A stretch of DNA of 64,000 nucleotides from Perspicuibacillus lycopersici. GTDB lineage: Bacteria > Bacillota > Bacilli > Bacillales > Caldibacillaceae. The notes below the pieces were generated by a model, which worked only from the letters and a program-made list of their open reading frames with translations, did not search any database and had not been told where the DNA came from. The position numbers and the translations under genes were made by a program. Of the stretch, positions 42,225 to 50,491 are shown piece by piece. The first letter of the stretch is position 1. Each line of letters opens with the position of its first letter. The stretch covers positions 496,001 through 560,000 of the forward strand of contig NZ_JAOUSF010000002.1 in NCBI RefSeq assembly GCF_025660475.1, written 5' to 3'.

Positions 42225-42748
42225 TGGAATTACAGGAATTTCCATGAGAATTTCGGGAACTGCTCATGATTTTTCGGGAACTTCCTCGAATATTTCAGGA
42301 ATCTCTCATGGTTTTTCGGGAACTTCCTCTGAAATTTCGGGAACTGCTCCTGGTTTTTCGGGAACTTCCCCTGAAATTTCGGGAACTGCTCATATTTTTT
42401 CGGGATCTTCCCCGAATATTTCGGGAATCTCTCATGTTTTTTCGGGAACTTCCCCTGAAATTTCGGGAACTGCTCATATTTTTTCCGGAACTTCCCCTAG
42501 AATTTCGGGATCTTCCCCGAATATTTCGGGAATCTCTCATGGTTTTTCGGGAACTTCCTCTGATATTTCGGGAACTGCTCCTGGTTTTTCGGGAACTTCC
42601 TCGAAAATTTCGGGAACTTCACTACTTTTTTCCGGAACCTCCCCTAGAATTTCGGGAACTTCACTACTTTTTTCCGGAACCACCCCTAAAATTTTGGGAA
42701 CTCCACTACTTTTTTCGGGAACCGCCCTAGTTTTTCCGGAACTCCCCC
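42225..42748 (+). repeat. Array A9 of TTTCGGGAA-core tandem repeats
   Basis: About 525 bp, 25 units by length, alternating TTTTTTCGGGAACTTCCCC plus TG with AAATTTCGGGAACTGCTC plus ATA, and a third type CGAATATTTCGGGAATCTCTC plus ATGG (written as CGAATATTTCGGG and AATCTCTC). A six-unit block (from the CTCATGGTTTTTCGGG unit) is duplicated near 42.30 and 42.53 kb. The array runs into the stop codon of the convergent methyltransferase gene. Confidence 0.94.
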
Positions 42749-43507
42749 CTAACAACTACCTAACTCCCCACACCGACACACCGTAACATTCGGCAACACA
42801 ACTTCTCCATCCGTACTATATTTCTCAAACACCGCACGAAATGCTGCGACTACTTGTTCATATGCTGCATCTCCTTCTATTGGGGCATAGGATGCGGATA
42901 GATGGCGTCCAATAAAACTTTCTTTATCGTATATTAAAGGGTGATCATAGCTTTTTGTTGTGAAGTTTGCAAAGAATGCTTGATATAGTTCTGGATGTTC
43001 TTCCATACCATTTGAAAACCCTTTGAATTCTGGGCAATAGGCATCGTATATAGAGATAATCTCTTGCATTATAGGTACGTCAATGACTCTACTGTTCGAG
43101 ATGATGGCAACTTTTCCTGAAGGTTTTAATATTCGCTTGCATTCTGCTTTAAATTTTTTTAGATCAAACCAATGAAACGCTTGGGCAACTGTGATGAAGT
43201 CGATTGTTTCAGATGGGAGGGTGGTGTGTTCTGCTGTTCCGTTGATGGAGGTGTATCGTGGATGGTGGCGGAGTTTTTCCTCTGCAACGGCTCGCATATC
43301 GGCATTTGGTTCGACTGCTACGACTTGGAGATTGAAGTCAAGTAGCTTTTTTGTCATGATTCCGGTTCCGGCGCCGATATCCGCAATGATTGCATGCTCA
43401 TTTAATCCGTGTTCCTGTTTCCAATCGATTATTAATTGATCTGGATAATCTGGGCGAAATTTTGCATATCCTTCTGCTTTTCCACTAAATTTGTTCGTAT
43501 GCTCCAT
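42749..43507 (-). CDS. Class I SAM-dependent methyltransferase
   Basis: 252 residues. The SAM-binding motif I is IADIGAGTGIMTKKLL (about residues 40-54), motif II follows as VVAVEPNADM, and motif post-I is IDFITVAQAFHWFD. The N-terminal KFSGKAEGYAKFRPDYP is typical of YcgJ/UbiE-type small-molecule methyltransferases. The ATG follows GGGGGAG. The last codons (CRCGELGSC) lie at the edge of array A9, so the C-terminus may have been altered by array growth. Substrate unknown. Confidence 0.88.
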   Translation of the reverse strand: MEHTNKFSGKAEGYAKFRPDYPDQLIIDWKQEHGLNEHAIIADIGAGTGIMTKKLLDFNLQVVAVEPNADMRAVAEEKLRHHPRYTSINGTAEHTTLPSETIDFITVAQAFHWFDLKKFKAECKRILKPSGKVAIISNSRVIDVPIMQEIISIYDAYCPEFKGFSNGMEEHPELYQAFFANFTTKSYDHPLIYDKESFIGRHLSASYAPIEGDAAYEQVVAAFRAVFEKYSTDGEVVLPNVTVCRCGELGSC

Positions 43508-43552
43508 TGCTCACAACTCCCCCTACAATGTATGTAATAGAAAAATTGTATT

Positions 43553-43590
43553 ACGAAAAAAAGCGTTCCGCAAGGTAGACGAACGCTTAA
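43553..43590 (-). terminator. Terminator of the secreted protein gene
   Basis: AAGCGTTC / GAACGCTT stem followed on the minus strand by seven T; 12 bp after the stop at 43602. Confidence 0.88.
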
Positions 43591-43601
43591 TACAATGTTT
43601 T

Positions 43602-44447
43602 CTATTTTAAACTGTCATAAAGTGCATCCTGCTCCAATAGCCAACGATTGGTCAAAAAATCACGGCGAATGATAAATTGGATATTTCTTTTCCGATTTCC
43701 TTCCATTTTATCAATATAACTAATAGTAGCAGGTATTTGGACGAGTAGCAGCCCATTAAAATTATCCTTCGGTTTTTCAGGAGTATCAGTAATCAAAAAA
43801 TAAGACATTGTCTTCGTTACTTTATTCAAACAGCTTTTGCACGCTGTATCGGTCGTAATCATTTGTAATAGGCTCGAGTCCCCTTGATTTACTGCCACTG
43901 CAAAAACATCAAGAAGCTCATAGGGATCTACCTGATGAATATAGTTATCTAGCTTTCCAGCCGATTTCAGCATCATTAATTTATGTCCGAGGTCTTCTTT
44001 TTTCGAACGATGGGTCGAGCTTCCGAAAAAATGTACACAAAAATGTCCCGGAAAACCATTTTGAAGTGCACCCGCCCCATGAGGCATCCCGTTCATGGAT
44101 GCAGCAATCATTTTATCATCTGCCAACACGATGATTGCCCTCCGCTTCCAGCTCCATTCCCCTCCATAGATTTTCTTCATGATTTTCGTGTCTTTAGTGG
44201 TCAATGGCTGGACATCCGCGTGCTTATTTCCCGCTCTACGTTGAACATTAAAATGCAATCCTGTTTCCACATCAATAATTGTAAATTTCGTTTTTCTTGG
44301 CAGAAGCTCGTCCACTTCCTCCCAAGGTAGCAATTCAATTCGGTAGCTAAGTGGTGTGTTTTCATCCTCCCATTGTTCAGCCTTCACGATACTTGGTGAC
44401 AGGAGTAAAAAAACGATGAGCATTAAGCTCGTAATTTTCCACATCAT
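43602..44447 (-). CDS. Secreted protein with YkuD-like (L,D-transpeptidase-like) His-Cys motif
   Basis: 281 residues with a signal peptide (KITSLMLIVFLLLSPSIVKAEQ, cleavage near residue 23). The domain at about 40-170 contains MNGMPHGAGALQNGFPGHFCVHFFGSSTH, in which H-F-C-V-H and the STH ending resemble the His/Cys catalytic motif of YkuD-type enzymes found in some Bacillus spore and wall proteins. The rest (about 170-281) is mixed and contains two cysteines in CKSCLN. A role in peptidoglycan cross-linking or binding is possible but not proven; the order of catalytic residues differs from canonical YkuD. The ATG follows GAGGAG. Confidence 0.6.
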   Translation of the reverse strand: MMWKITSLMLIVFLLLSPSIVKAEQWEDENTPLSYRIELLPWEEVDELLPRKTKFTIIDVETGLHFNVQRRAGNKHADVQPLTTKDTKIMKKIYGGEWSWKRRAIIVLADDKMIAASMNGMPHGAGALQNGFPGHFCVHFFGSSTHRSKKEDLGHKLMMLKSAGKLDNYIHQVDPYELLDVFAVAVNQGDSSLLQMITTDTACKSCLNKVTKTMSYFLITDTPEKPKDNFNGLLLVQIPATISYIDKMEGNRKRNIQFIIRRDFLTNRWLLEQDALYDSLK

Positions 44448-44518
44448 TCTCGCTATCTCCTCTGTTTTTTGTTATTTTTTTAGAGAAGAACCCATTTTAT
44501 ACAGTAAAAAATATTTTT

Positions 44519-44986
44519 CTATTTCACCTTTGCAACCCCGATTGCATAATGTTCCCACAAAATATTTTCTACTAGCTCTGCTTTTATTTCCTCGCACTCC
44601 ACTATTAAAATAACCTCGGATTGCTTTCCCTTTAATTTCCTATTTCGTTTTTTGATAACTTTTTCGATAAAAAAGCGAATTGCTACTCCAACTATAAAAC
44701 CAACCGCCGCCCCAATCAGTCCCCAATAAATCGGACCCCATGCTAATTCGAATCCAATACTTGCAGCAATCACGGCAAATGCCGTTGCCAGGGCCATTCC
44801 GATATCAATAAGCGAGGTACCATCGGAATGATGCAGTGTGTCGAAAAGCTTACGCTCATCCGAACGATTATCTAGTGGAACTGCAAATATTTTTTCTTGT
44901 TGAATCCCCTTTTTCTCGAGCTCGGCAAGTGCCATTTCTAAAAACACACTATTTTCAAATGTTGAGAAAACCTGCATTTTCATCAC
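44519..44986 (-). CDS. Hypothetical membrane protein with glycine-rich hairpin
   Basis: 155 residues. The N-terminal 50 residues are soluble and resemble the start of general stress proteins (FSTFENSVFLEMALAELEKKGI, then a short basic stretch). Two hydrophobic segments (about 60-80 and 84-106), rich in Gly and Ala, form a likely membrane hairpin, followed by KKRNRKLKGK and a beta-rich end. I do not recognise the family with confidence. Its start overlaps the stop of the upstream gene by four bases, so the two proteins probably work together. Confidence 0.6.
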   Translation of the reverse strand: MMKMQVFSTFENSVFLEMALAELEKKGIQQEKIFAVPLDNRSDERKLFDTLHHSDGTSLIDIGMALATAFAVIAASIGFELAWGPIYWGLIGAAVGFIVGVAIRFFIEKVIKKRNRKLKGKQSEVILIVECEEIKAELVENILWEHYAIGVAKVK

Positions 44987-45771
44987 TTTACTTTTTCCCC
45001 TTTTTTAACTTGAAACGTTGGTGATTGATACTTTCTCTTTAAAAATTTCCGTTGTTCTTTATCAAAAAGCTTGTTATTCTCTACTGTATTGATGTAAGAA
45101 TCAAATATTGCAAAGCCATAAATGGATGGAAAAAATAGCAGCCATTCCGGTTTTAATACCGATGTTGCCTCTTGGACCTTGCCAACAAATAGCATAGATA
45201 TTGCCTCCAGAACATGGGATAAATAGCAAAATAGGATTACACTGATAATGACAAAAAAGGCAGTTAAAATGCGATGAATATATAACTGCCCAAGCCCAGG
45301 GACAAACAATGACCAAATAACAGCTACTACCGGATTTCTTTTATCTAAATAGTTGATTTCTAATGCACCAATACTGAATGTGTTGTAATCATGGCCCTCA
45401 CGCTCGGCCAATAGACTCATTTTATTCAAATCCACCGTTGTTCGATAGCTATCCCATATGCCAAAAATATAAACGGGAATATAGATTAATAGCCATCTTG
45501 TATTTAAAACCTCTTTAGCCATTTCTATTTTTCCTTGAAAAGAGTACATCATCGCAAGATTCACGTTTGCCGTGATATTAACGACCACTTCCCATATAAA
45601 TAAAAAGTAACCACGAAGGTATTTTGATAGCAACAAATGTCCAAATCCTGGAAATGAGGCACTCCACCAAGCAATAATGTATGGATTTCGCAAATGAATT
45701 TGCGTTGTTCCAAAGATACTTACATGTGCTTGATAGCGTCTAGCTGTGTTGTTATTTGAATAATTGTTCAT
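44983..45771 (-). CDS. Membrane protein with internally duplicated PGxGxL/TM2-like unit
   Basis: 262 residues, not recognised as a named protein. Two halves of about 95 residues repeat the same plan: RNPYIIAWWSASFPGFGHLLL...WLLIYIPVYIFGIWDSYRTTVDLN (about 27-120) and RNPVVAVIWSLFVPGLGQLYI...WLLFFPSIYGFAIFDSYINTVENN (about 143-235). Each half has a PGxG turn between hydrophobic segments and a conserved [IA]xDSY motif, giving about eight spans in total. The C-terminus is Lys-rich. It overlaps the downstream gene by four bases. The PGxG pattern resembles TM2/DUF5683-type proteins; function unknown. Confidence 0.65.
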   Translation of the reverse strand: MNNYSNNNTARRYQAHVSIFGTTQIHLRNPYIIAWWSASFPGFGHLLLSKYLRGYFLFIWEVVVNITANVNLAMMYSFQGKIEMAKEVLNTRWLLIYIPVYIFGIWDSYRTTVDLNKMSLLAEREGHDYNTFSIGALEINYLDKRNPVVAVIWSLFVPGLGQLYIHRILTAFFVIISVILFCYLSHVLEAISMLFVGKVQEATSVLKPEWLLFFPSIYGFAIFDSYINTVENNKLFDKEQRKFLKRKYQSPTFQVKKGEKVK

Positions 45772-45865
45772 GGTTAGTCTCCATTTTTACATTTTTTATT
45801 TCCTACCGATTATTTACAAACTCATTAAAGATTTTTTCCTAATTATTAGATGCCATACGTAACTT

Positions 45866-45900
45866 TAAAAAATGGACTTCCTCTTCATTGGAAGTCCATT
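45866..45900 (-). terminator. Terminator between the duplicated membrane protein and DoxX genes
   Basis: AATGGACTTCC / GGAAGTCCATT stem with an eight-base loop. On the minus strand it is followed by TTTTTT and ends transcription coming from the DoxX gene at 45926. Confidence 0.85.
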
Positions 45901-45925
45901 CCGCTATGCGCGTACTACGCCGCTC

Positions 45926-46429
45926 TTATACGTCCCCCAATGGTTCTCTTGCTGCTCTTCCCTTGTATACATATCGGTGAAGAAAGTAATCCAACCCAAA
46001 CCGACCGGCATTATAGCCAGCAACCATAATAAAGATTCCCATTAAAATATCGGTCGGATTATGAGAAATCGTACCGGATAACAAGAAACTGAAATTCATC
46101 AGAACGCCGAAAAATGCTGCTGCTGTTGTAAAACAGCCAAGGATAAGCCCTAAACCAACTAAGAACTCTCCCCAAGGAACGAGAAGATTGATAACTCGAG
46201 CATTAGGTAGCGCAAAATTTTCTACAAACGTTGTCCACCAACCATATACAGGACTACCTTCAGGACCTTGAATAGGTGCTGTCACCGCTCCCTTTAAAAA
46301 TCCGCTCGAATCAAATCCACCAGTAATTTTTCCCCAGCCACTCATTAGCCAGCTATACCCTAAATACAATCGTAAAATTAACAATAAAAATGCTGCTATC
46401 GTATTTTCCTGTAAAAATTTGACAATCAA
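45926..46429 (-). CDS. DoxX family membrane protein
   Basis: 167 residues with four spans. GYSWLMSGWGKITGGFDSSGFLKGA near the N-terminus and LLVPWGEFLVGLGLILGCFT are characteristic of DoxX/thiosulfate:quinone oxidoreductase DoxD-like proteins, some of which act in redox or stress defence with SOD and rhodanese-like partners. None of those partners is adjacent. I chose the TTG at 46429 (start MIVKFLQENT), eight bases after AAGGGAGG; a longer frame from 46492 has no site and an implausible charged leader. Confidence 0.85.
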   Translation of the reverse strand: MIVKFLQENTIAAFLLLILRLYLGYSWLMSGWGKITGGFDSSGFLKGAVTAPIQGPEGSPVYGWWTTFVENFALPNARVINLLVPWGEFLVGLGLILGCFTTAAAFFGVLMNFSFLLSGTISHNPTDILMGIFIMVAGYNAGRFGLDYFLHRYVYKGRAAREPLGDV

Positions 46430-46527
46430 ATGGTTTACCTCCCTTTGAAAATAATTTTTCCTATTCCGTTTTATATTTTGTTTAACGATCATTCCTATAC
46501 TTATATTTTCCGTTAGTAAACAACAAA

Positions 46528-46567
46528 GGCTGCCGAAATGTCTCTTGCTTGAGCATTTCGGCAGCCG
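46528..46567 (-). terminator. Terminator after the HAD nucleotidase gene
   Basis: Perfect 13-bp stem GGCTGCCGAAATG / CATTTCGGCAGCC. The minus-strand tail is TTTGTTGTTT. Confidence 0.75.
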
Positions 46568-46583
46568 AATGATGAAAGAAAAA

Positions 46584-47276
46584 TTATTTAGTTTCTAAAA
46601 TTGGATAAAGGTCCGTAAGCTTATGGATTTCATATGTCGGTTCAATATCGGTGCTATTTTGCTTTCGTTCAGGGTTGAACCAGCACGTATCAATCCCTGC
46701 CATGTTTCCACCTTTAATATCTGCACTCAAGGAATCGCCAATAATTAATAATTGATTGGTGGAAACATTTGGTATATTCGCCAACACATGATCAAAAAAC
46801 TCCTTACGCGGTTTTTGGTAGCCAACCTCCTGCGAAATAAACACACCTTTAAATAAAGAATCCAATCCCGCTTTCTTCAAGCGTTTATACTGTGTTTCTG
46901 CAACTCCATTTGTAACAATATAGAGATCATATTCCGCATGAAGCTTATTGATAAGCTCTAAAGCACCTTCCATCAACTGACTGCCCTCACTTAAAAAGGA
47001 ACGATAATTCGTCTCAAATAAAACACCGTCAACTTCTTTACCATATTCCTTGAAGAATTTAGAAAAACGTGTGTTCACCACTTCATCCTGATCAATTTTC
47101 CCTTCCTCAAACGATTTCCAAAGACCAGAATTAATTTTCTTATATTGTGCTTCCACCTCTGGTGTTAACTGAAGATTCTCACCTTCAAATAGCAATTTCA
47201 ATGCCACCTGTTCCGCTGCATTGAAATCTAATAATGTATTATCTACGTCAAATAGTAATGCTTTATATTTTGTCAT
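46584..47276 (-). CDS. yfnB: HAD family noncanonical pyrimidine nucleotidase (YjjG/YfnB type)
   Basis: 230 residues. HAD motifs: LFDVDNTLLDF (motif I, nucleophile Asp at about residue 9 and Asp11), IVTNGV (motif II), YQKPRKEFF (motif III Lys) and IIGDSLSADIKGG (motif IV). The cap and length match the YjjG/YfnB group, which dephosphorylates noncanonical pyrimidine nucleotides such as 5-halo-UMP and limits mutagenesis. The ATG at 47276 follows AGGTG by seven bases; three extra codons upstream are unlikely. Substrate is inferred from family. Confidence 0.9.
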   Translation of the reverse strand: MTKYKALLFDVDNTLLDFNAAEQVALKLLFEGENLQLTPEVEAQYKKINSGLWKSFEEGKIDQDEVVNTRFSKFFKEYGKEVDGVLFETNYRSFLSEGSQLMEGALELINKLHAEYDLYIVTNGVAETQYKRLKKAGLDSLFKGVFISQEVGYQKPRKEFFDHVLANIPNVSTNQLLIIGDSLSADIKGGNMAGIDTCWFNPERKQNSTDIEPTYEIHKLTDLYPILETK

Positions 47277-47479
47277 GAATGTCACCTGTTTTTTCTTTCA
47301 TTTTTTGTTGTTGGTATTATTTTATCATTTTCGCAGTGGAAATGCTGTTGAAGCGTATGTTATGGTTGGTGGGTTTGGGAGGAATGGGAGCTGGATGGTT
47401 TTCGGGAAAGTGTGTGTTTAGATTTTTCCGGAGATATGGTAAGAGGTTTTTAGGAAATAGTGGCTGTGTTTTGTGGATG

Positions 47480-47800
47480 GATTGGGAACCTCACCTACTT
47501 TTTGAGGTATCTCCTGCTTTTTTTCTGGAACTTCTCCCGATTTTTCGGGAACTTCTTGTTTTTTTCGGGAACTCCCTCTTCTTTTTCGGGAATCTCCTGC
47601 TTTTTTTTCTGGAACTTCTCCCGATTTTTCAGGAACTACACATTCAATTTCGGGAACCTCACCTACTTTTTGAGGTATCTCCTGCTTTTTTTTCTGGAAC
47701 TTCTCCCGATTTTTCGGAGAACTACACATTCAATTTCGGGAACCTCACCTACTTTTTGAGGTATCTCCTTCTCTCTTTCCCGAACTACTCATACAAAATT
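47480..47800 (+). repeat. Array A10 of TTTCGGGAA-core tandem repeats
   Basis: About 320 bp, with earlier degenerate motifs from 47400 (TTTTCGGGAAAGTG). Units: TTTTTCTGGAACTTCTCCCG, ATTTTTCGGGAACTTC plus TTG, ATTCAATTTCGGGAACCTC plus ACC. A block of about 100 bp beginning GGGAACCTCACCTAC and TTTTTGAGGTATC appears three times. The right edge is about 13 bp from the GNAT stop. Confidence 0.9.
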
Positions 47801-47812
47801 CCCCCCACTGCT

Positions 47813-48280
47813 TCATAAATAATAGCTCATCACTATGAGCACACCTTTCCTCCCCATTGTCCTTCTCCCTTCATCAACAAAGCCGGACTTCTTGTATAGC
47901 TCCTGAGCAGCGACATTTTGCAGATTCACTGCTAAAACAATCTCATTTATCTCCGGAAAGTTTTCCCGAACAAAATTGGGTAGTAGCTGCAGTGCTAGTT
48001 TTGCATAGCCTTTTCCTTGATGACGATAGTCTGTGGAAAATGCTCTTACTAATATTGCTTTTTCATTTTCAGTGTACGGTTTGACTCCTTCATTTGGATG
48101 TAAGACAAAAAAAGTGACGAGCTGATTGTTTTCCATTGCTAGTATCGGATAACGTTCTGGTTCCTCTTGTGCGAGTGCGACTGCATCCTTAGGTGCACCT
48201 GTATATCGCAGCTGTTCTTCCGTTATTAGATAGTTTGTAATGGCATCATGATAATTTTCTTTATAAAAACATAGTTGCAT
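47813..48280 (-). CDS. GNAT family N-acetyltransferase
   Basis: 155 residues from the ATG at 48280, preceded by GGGGAG. Acetyl-CoA site: LVRAFSTDYRHQGKGYAKLAL (Q-x-x-G-K-G-Y), followed by IVLAVNLQNVAAQELYKKSGF, the classic motif-B strand-helix. The longer frame to 48469 lacks a ribosome site and was rejected. It is divergent from the ferritin-like gene. Substrate unknown. No terminator hairpin precedes array A10. Confidence 0.86.
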   Translation of the reverse strand: MQLCFYKENYHDAITNYLITEEQLRYTGAPKDAVALAQEEPERYPILAMENNQLVTFFVLHPNEGVKPYTENEKAILVRAFSTDYRHQGKGYAKLALQLLPNFVRENFPEINEIVLAVNLQNVAAQELYKKSGFVDEGRRTMGRKGVLIVMSYYL

Positions 48281-48418
48281 AGTATTCTCCCCGCCCTTAT
48301 GATTTCCCTTTGATTCTATTATTTTACTATAGCTGCGAGTATTAATGTACACTAGCACCCATCCATTTTTTCGACATACAATAAACAGACTAATTTTGAA
48401 AGGAATGGAGGGCATGTC

Positions 48419-48859
48419 GTGTCCTATTATTTTTACACAAATCATCCCTATTTTCGGCAAAGTGACCAATCGCTAATTACCGATATTGAAACTGCGACTC
48501 AAGAAGAATTTCAAGCAATTACTTGTTATGAAAAATTAGCGCGGATGGCACCTAAGGAAGTCCGAAATCAAATTTTAGAAATTCGCGAAGATGAGCGCAA
48601 GCATTTGCAAGTTTTCCAGTCGATTTACTCGCATCTAACAGGTAGACAACCGTCCCAACCAACACAGGTGATATGTGCTAATTCGTATCGAGAAGGGCTA
48701 ATTGCAGCTTTCAAGGATGAGCAAAACTCTGTTGATTTTTATTTAGAGATAGCCGATCGTGCGCAAGATAGAGCAATAAGGGAAGCCTTCCAGCGTGCCG
48801 CCCTTGATGAACAGAACCACGCAGTTTGGTTTAGCTTCTTTTTAATGTCGCAAAGATAA
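48419..48859 (+). CDS. Ferritin-like domain protein
   Basis: 146 residues, almost all helical. Metal-binding patterns of the ferritin/rubrerythrin superfamily are visible: EFQAITCYEKLA (Glu at about residue 27), EIREDERKH (ExxxDERKH, about 55-63), AFKDEQNSVDFYLEIAD and ALDEQNHAVWF (DExxH). They could bind a di-iron centre. No rubredoxin domain is present. The start is a GTG at 48419, seven bases after TGGAGGG. Possible roles are oxidative stress protection or iron handling. It stands alone, with a weak hairpin (GAGGCA / TGCCTC) after the stop. Confidence 0.8.
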   Translation: MSYYFYTNHPYFRQSDQSLITDIETATQEEFQAITCYEKLARMAPKEVRNQILEIREDERKHLQVFQSIYSHLTGRQPSQPTQVICANSYREGLIAAFKDEQNSVDFYLEIADRAQDRAIREAFQRAALDEQNHAVWFSFFLMSQR

Positions 48860-48918
48860 TGTTTTTCAAAATAGGAGGCAGTGGGAAGCGCTCATTTGCC
48901 TCTACAACTTTTTACCCT

Positions 48919-49584
48919 TCACTCCGAGTAATAGCACCTTTTTTTGCATAACGATTCTCTTTCACTTTTTTTGAACGTCCGTATGAAAAGAGCTAGCAAA
49001 AAGGCGCTCGAAAAATATCCGCCAATAATATCACTTGGATAATGAACCCCTAGATAAATCCGGCTAATGCCAATCATCAGGATAAATATGATGCTTACTA
49101 GAATTAACGAGGCTCGTCCAAGACGATTTGGAATATGACGCCACAGTAGGAACGTTAAAATCCCATATAGGGCAAATGCATTCATCGCATGTCCACTCGG
49201 GAAGCTATAGCCACCAATCTCGATTAATCGATGAAAATCCGGACGAATCCGATGAAAAATAAGCTTGAGTACATAATTCAAAATGGAAGTACCAATCATG
49301 ACAGCTGCAAATAAAATAAGTTCTCCCCGATACTTAAGGACAAAATATAGAAAAAATAACGCGACGATACAAATGGAAAGCACCGCGGGGAATGATCCCA
49401 TCTCTGTAAAGAAGATCATGAGCTGTGTAAGCATCGGCGACTCAGCACCTTGAATAAAGGAAATAATAGTCTGATCAAACTGAAGCACATCGTGTCGGCT
49501 AATTGCCATCGCCATACATGTAAATCCGATTAAGGATAGTAGTCCGATTAGATAGGTGATAAATAGTTGGTTTGTTAGTTTCAT
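48919..49584 (-). CDS. PAP2-superfamily phosphatase
   Basis: 221 residues with six spans and the three PAP2 motifs: KLIFHRIRPDFHR (KxxxxxxRP, about 107-119), GGYSFPSGHAMNAF (PSGH, about 125-135), and SRIYLGVHYPSDIIGGYF (SRxxxxxHxxxD, about 172-185). It is an integral membrane phosphatase of the undecaprenyl pyrophosphate/phosphatidylglycerol-phosphate phosphatase type. Recycling of carrier lipid would fit the polymer genes around, but no direct evidence decides the substrate. The ATG lies after GGAG within TAACTAGGAG-like sequence. Confidence 0.9.
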   Translation of the reverse strand: MKLTNQLFITYLIGLLSLIGFTCMAMAISRHDVLQFDQTIISFIQGAESPMLTQLMIFFTEMGSFPAVLSICIVALFFLYFVLKYRGELILFAAVMIGTSILNYVLKLIFHRIRPDFHRLIEIGGYSFPSGHAMNAFALYGILTFLLWRHIPNRLGRASLILVSIIFILMIGISRIYLGVHYPSDIIGGYFSSAFLLALFIRTFKKSERESLCKKRCYYSE

Positions 49585-49799
49585 TGGTTTGGTTAACTCC
49601 TAGTTGTGAATTGGCTAGTTTTTTAGTTTATGGAAGATGTAGCTTTTGCTAGTTCTTATGTGTGTAGGTGAATTAAGTATAAGGGATATGGGTGGCGTTT
49701 TACAATGTGACGGAGGGATTTGATTGTTGGTTTGAATTTGTTTTGGGGCAGGTGGAGAATATTTATGTGAGATGAATAGGGACTCGGGGGAATTGTTTC

Positions 49800-50295
49800 T
49801 GTTTTTTCGTGAATCTCCACACTTTTTTCGGGAATCTTACCCACTTTTTTTGGAACATCACTCGCTTTTTCGGGAACTTCCCACTTTTTTTGGGAACTAG
49901 CACCGTTTTTTCAGGAACTTTCCACTTTTTTTCGGGAACTTCCCCACTTTTTTTCGGGAACTTACCCCGGTTTTTCGGGAACTTACCCCATTTTTTCGGG
50001 AACTTCCTCACTTTTTTCGGGAATTAACTCCGGTTTTTCGGGAACTTACCCCGGTTTTTCGGGGACTTCCCACTATTTTTCGAGAACTAACCCCGTTTTT
50101 TCAGGAACTTTCCACTTTTTTTCGGGAACTTCCTCACTTTTTTCGGGAACTTACCCCGGTTTTTCGGGAACTTCCTCACTTTTTTTCGGGAACTTCCCAC
50201 TTTTTTTCAGGAAACTAACCCTCGGTTTTCGGGAACTAGCCCCTATATTTCGGGAACCTCCTTTATTTTTTCGGGAACTTCCTCCGTTAAACTAA
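49800..50295 (+). repeat. Array A11 of TTTCGGGAA-core tandem repeats
   Basis: About 495 bp, 23 units by length. Main unit TTTTTCGGGAACTTACCCC plus GG; others TTTTTTCGGGAACTTCC plus TCAC and TTTTTTCAGGAACTTTCC. Neighbouring units create CCCCGG-T5-CGGGG inverted repeats. A block of about seven units around 49.9 kb is repeated near 50.08 kb. It lies between divergent genes. Confidence 0.93.
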
Positions 50296-50491
50296 CCCCG
50301 CATTTTCTGATACTCCCCATGTTTACCTATAACCAATACCCCAAAAAACAAAATCCCCCCTTCACCGTTTGAACCTCCCAATATCTGCCTATACTGTTTT
50401 TTAGAGAATTTTTACATAGTTACCGATAGATTTTTACAATGGATTAATATTTCGTGGCTATATATAGATTGAATTGATTGAGGGAGGGAAT

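Noticed and set aside
47813..48469. Longer version of the GNAT protein starting at 48469
   Set aside because: The extra 63 codons would overlap the divergent promoter region and start of the ferritin-like gene and have no ribosome site; the ATG at 48280 follows GGGGAG.
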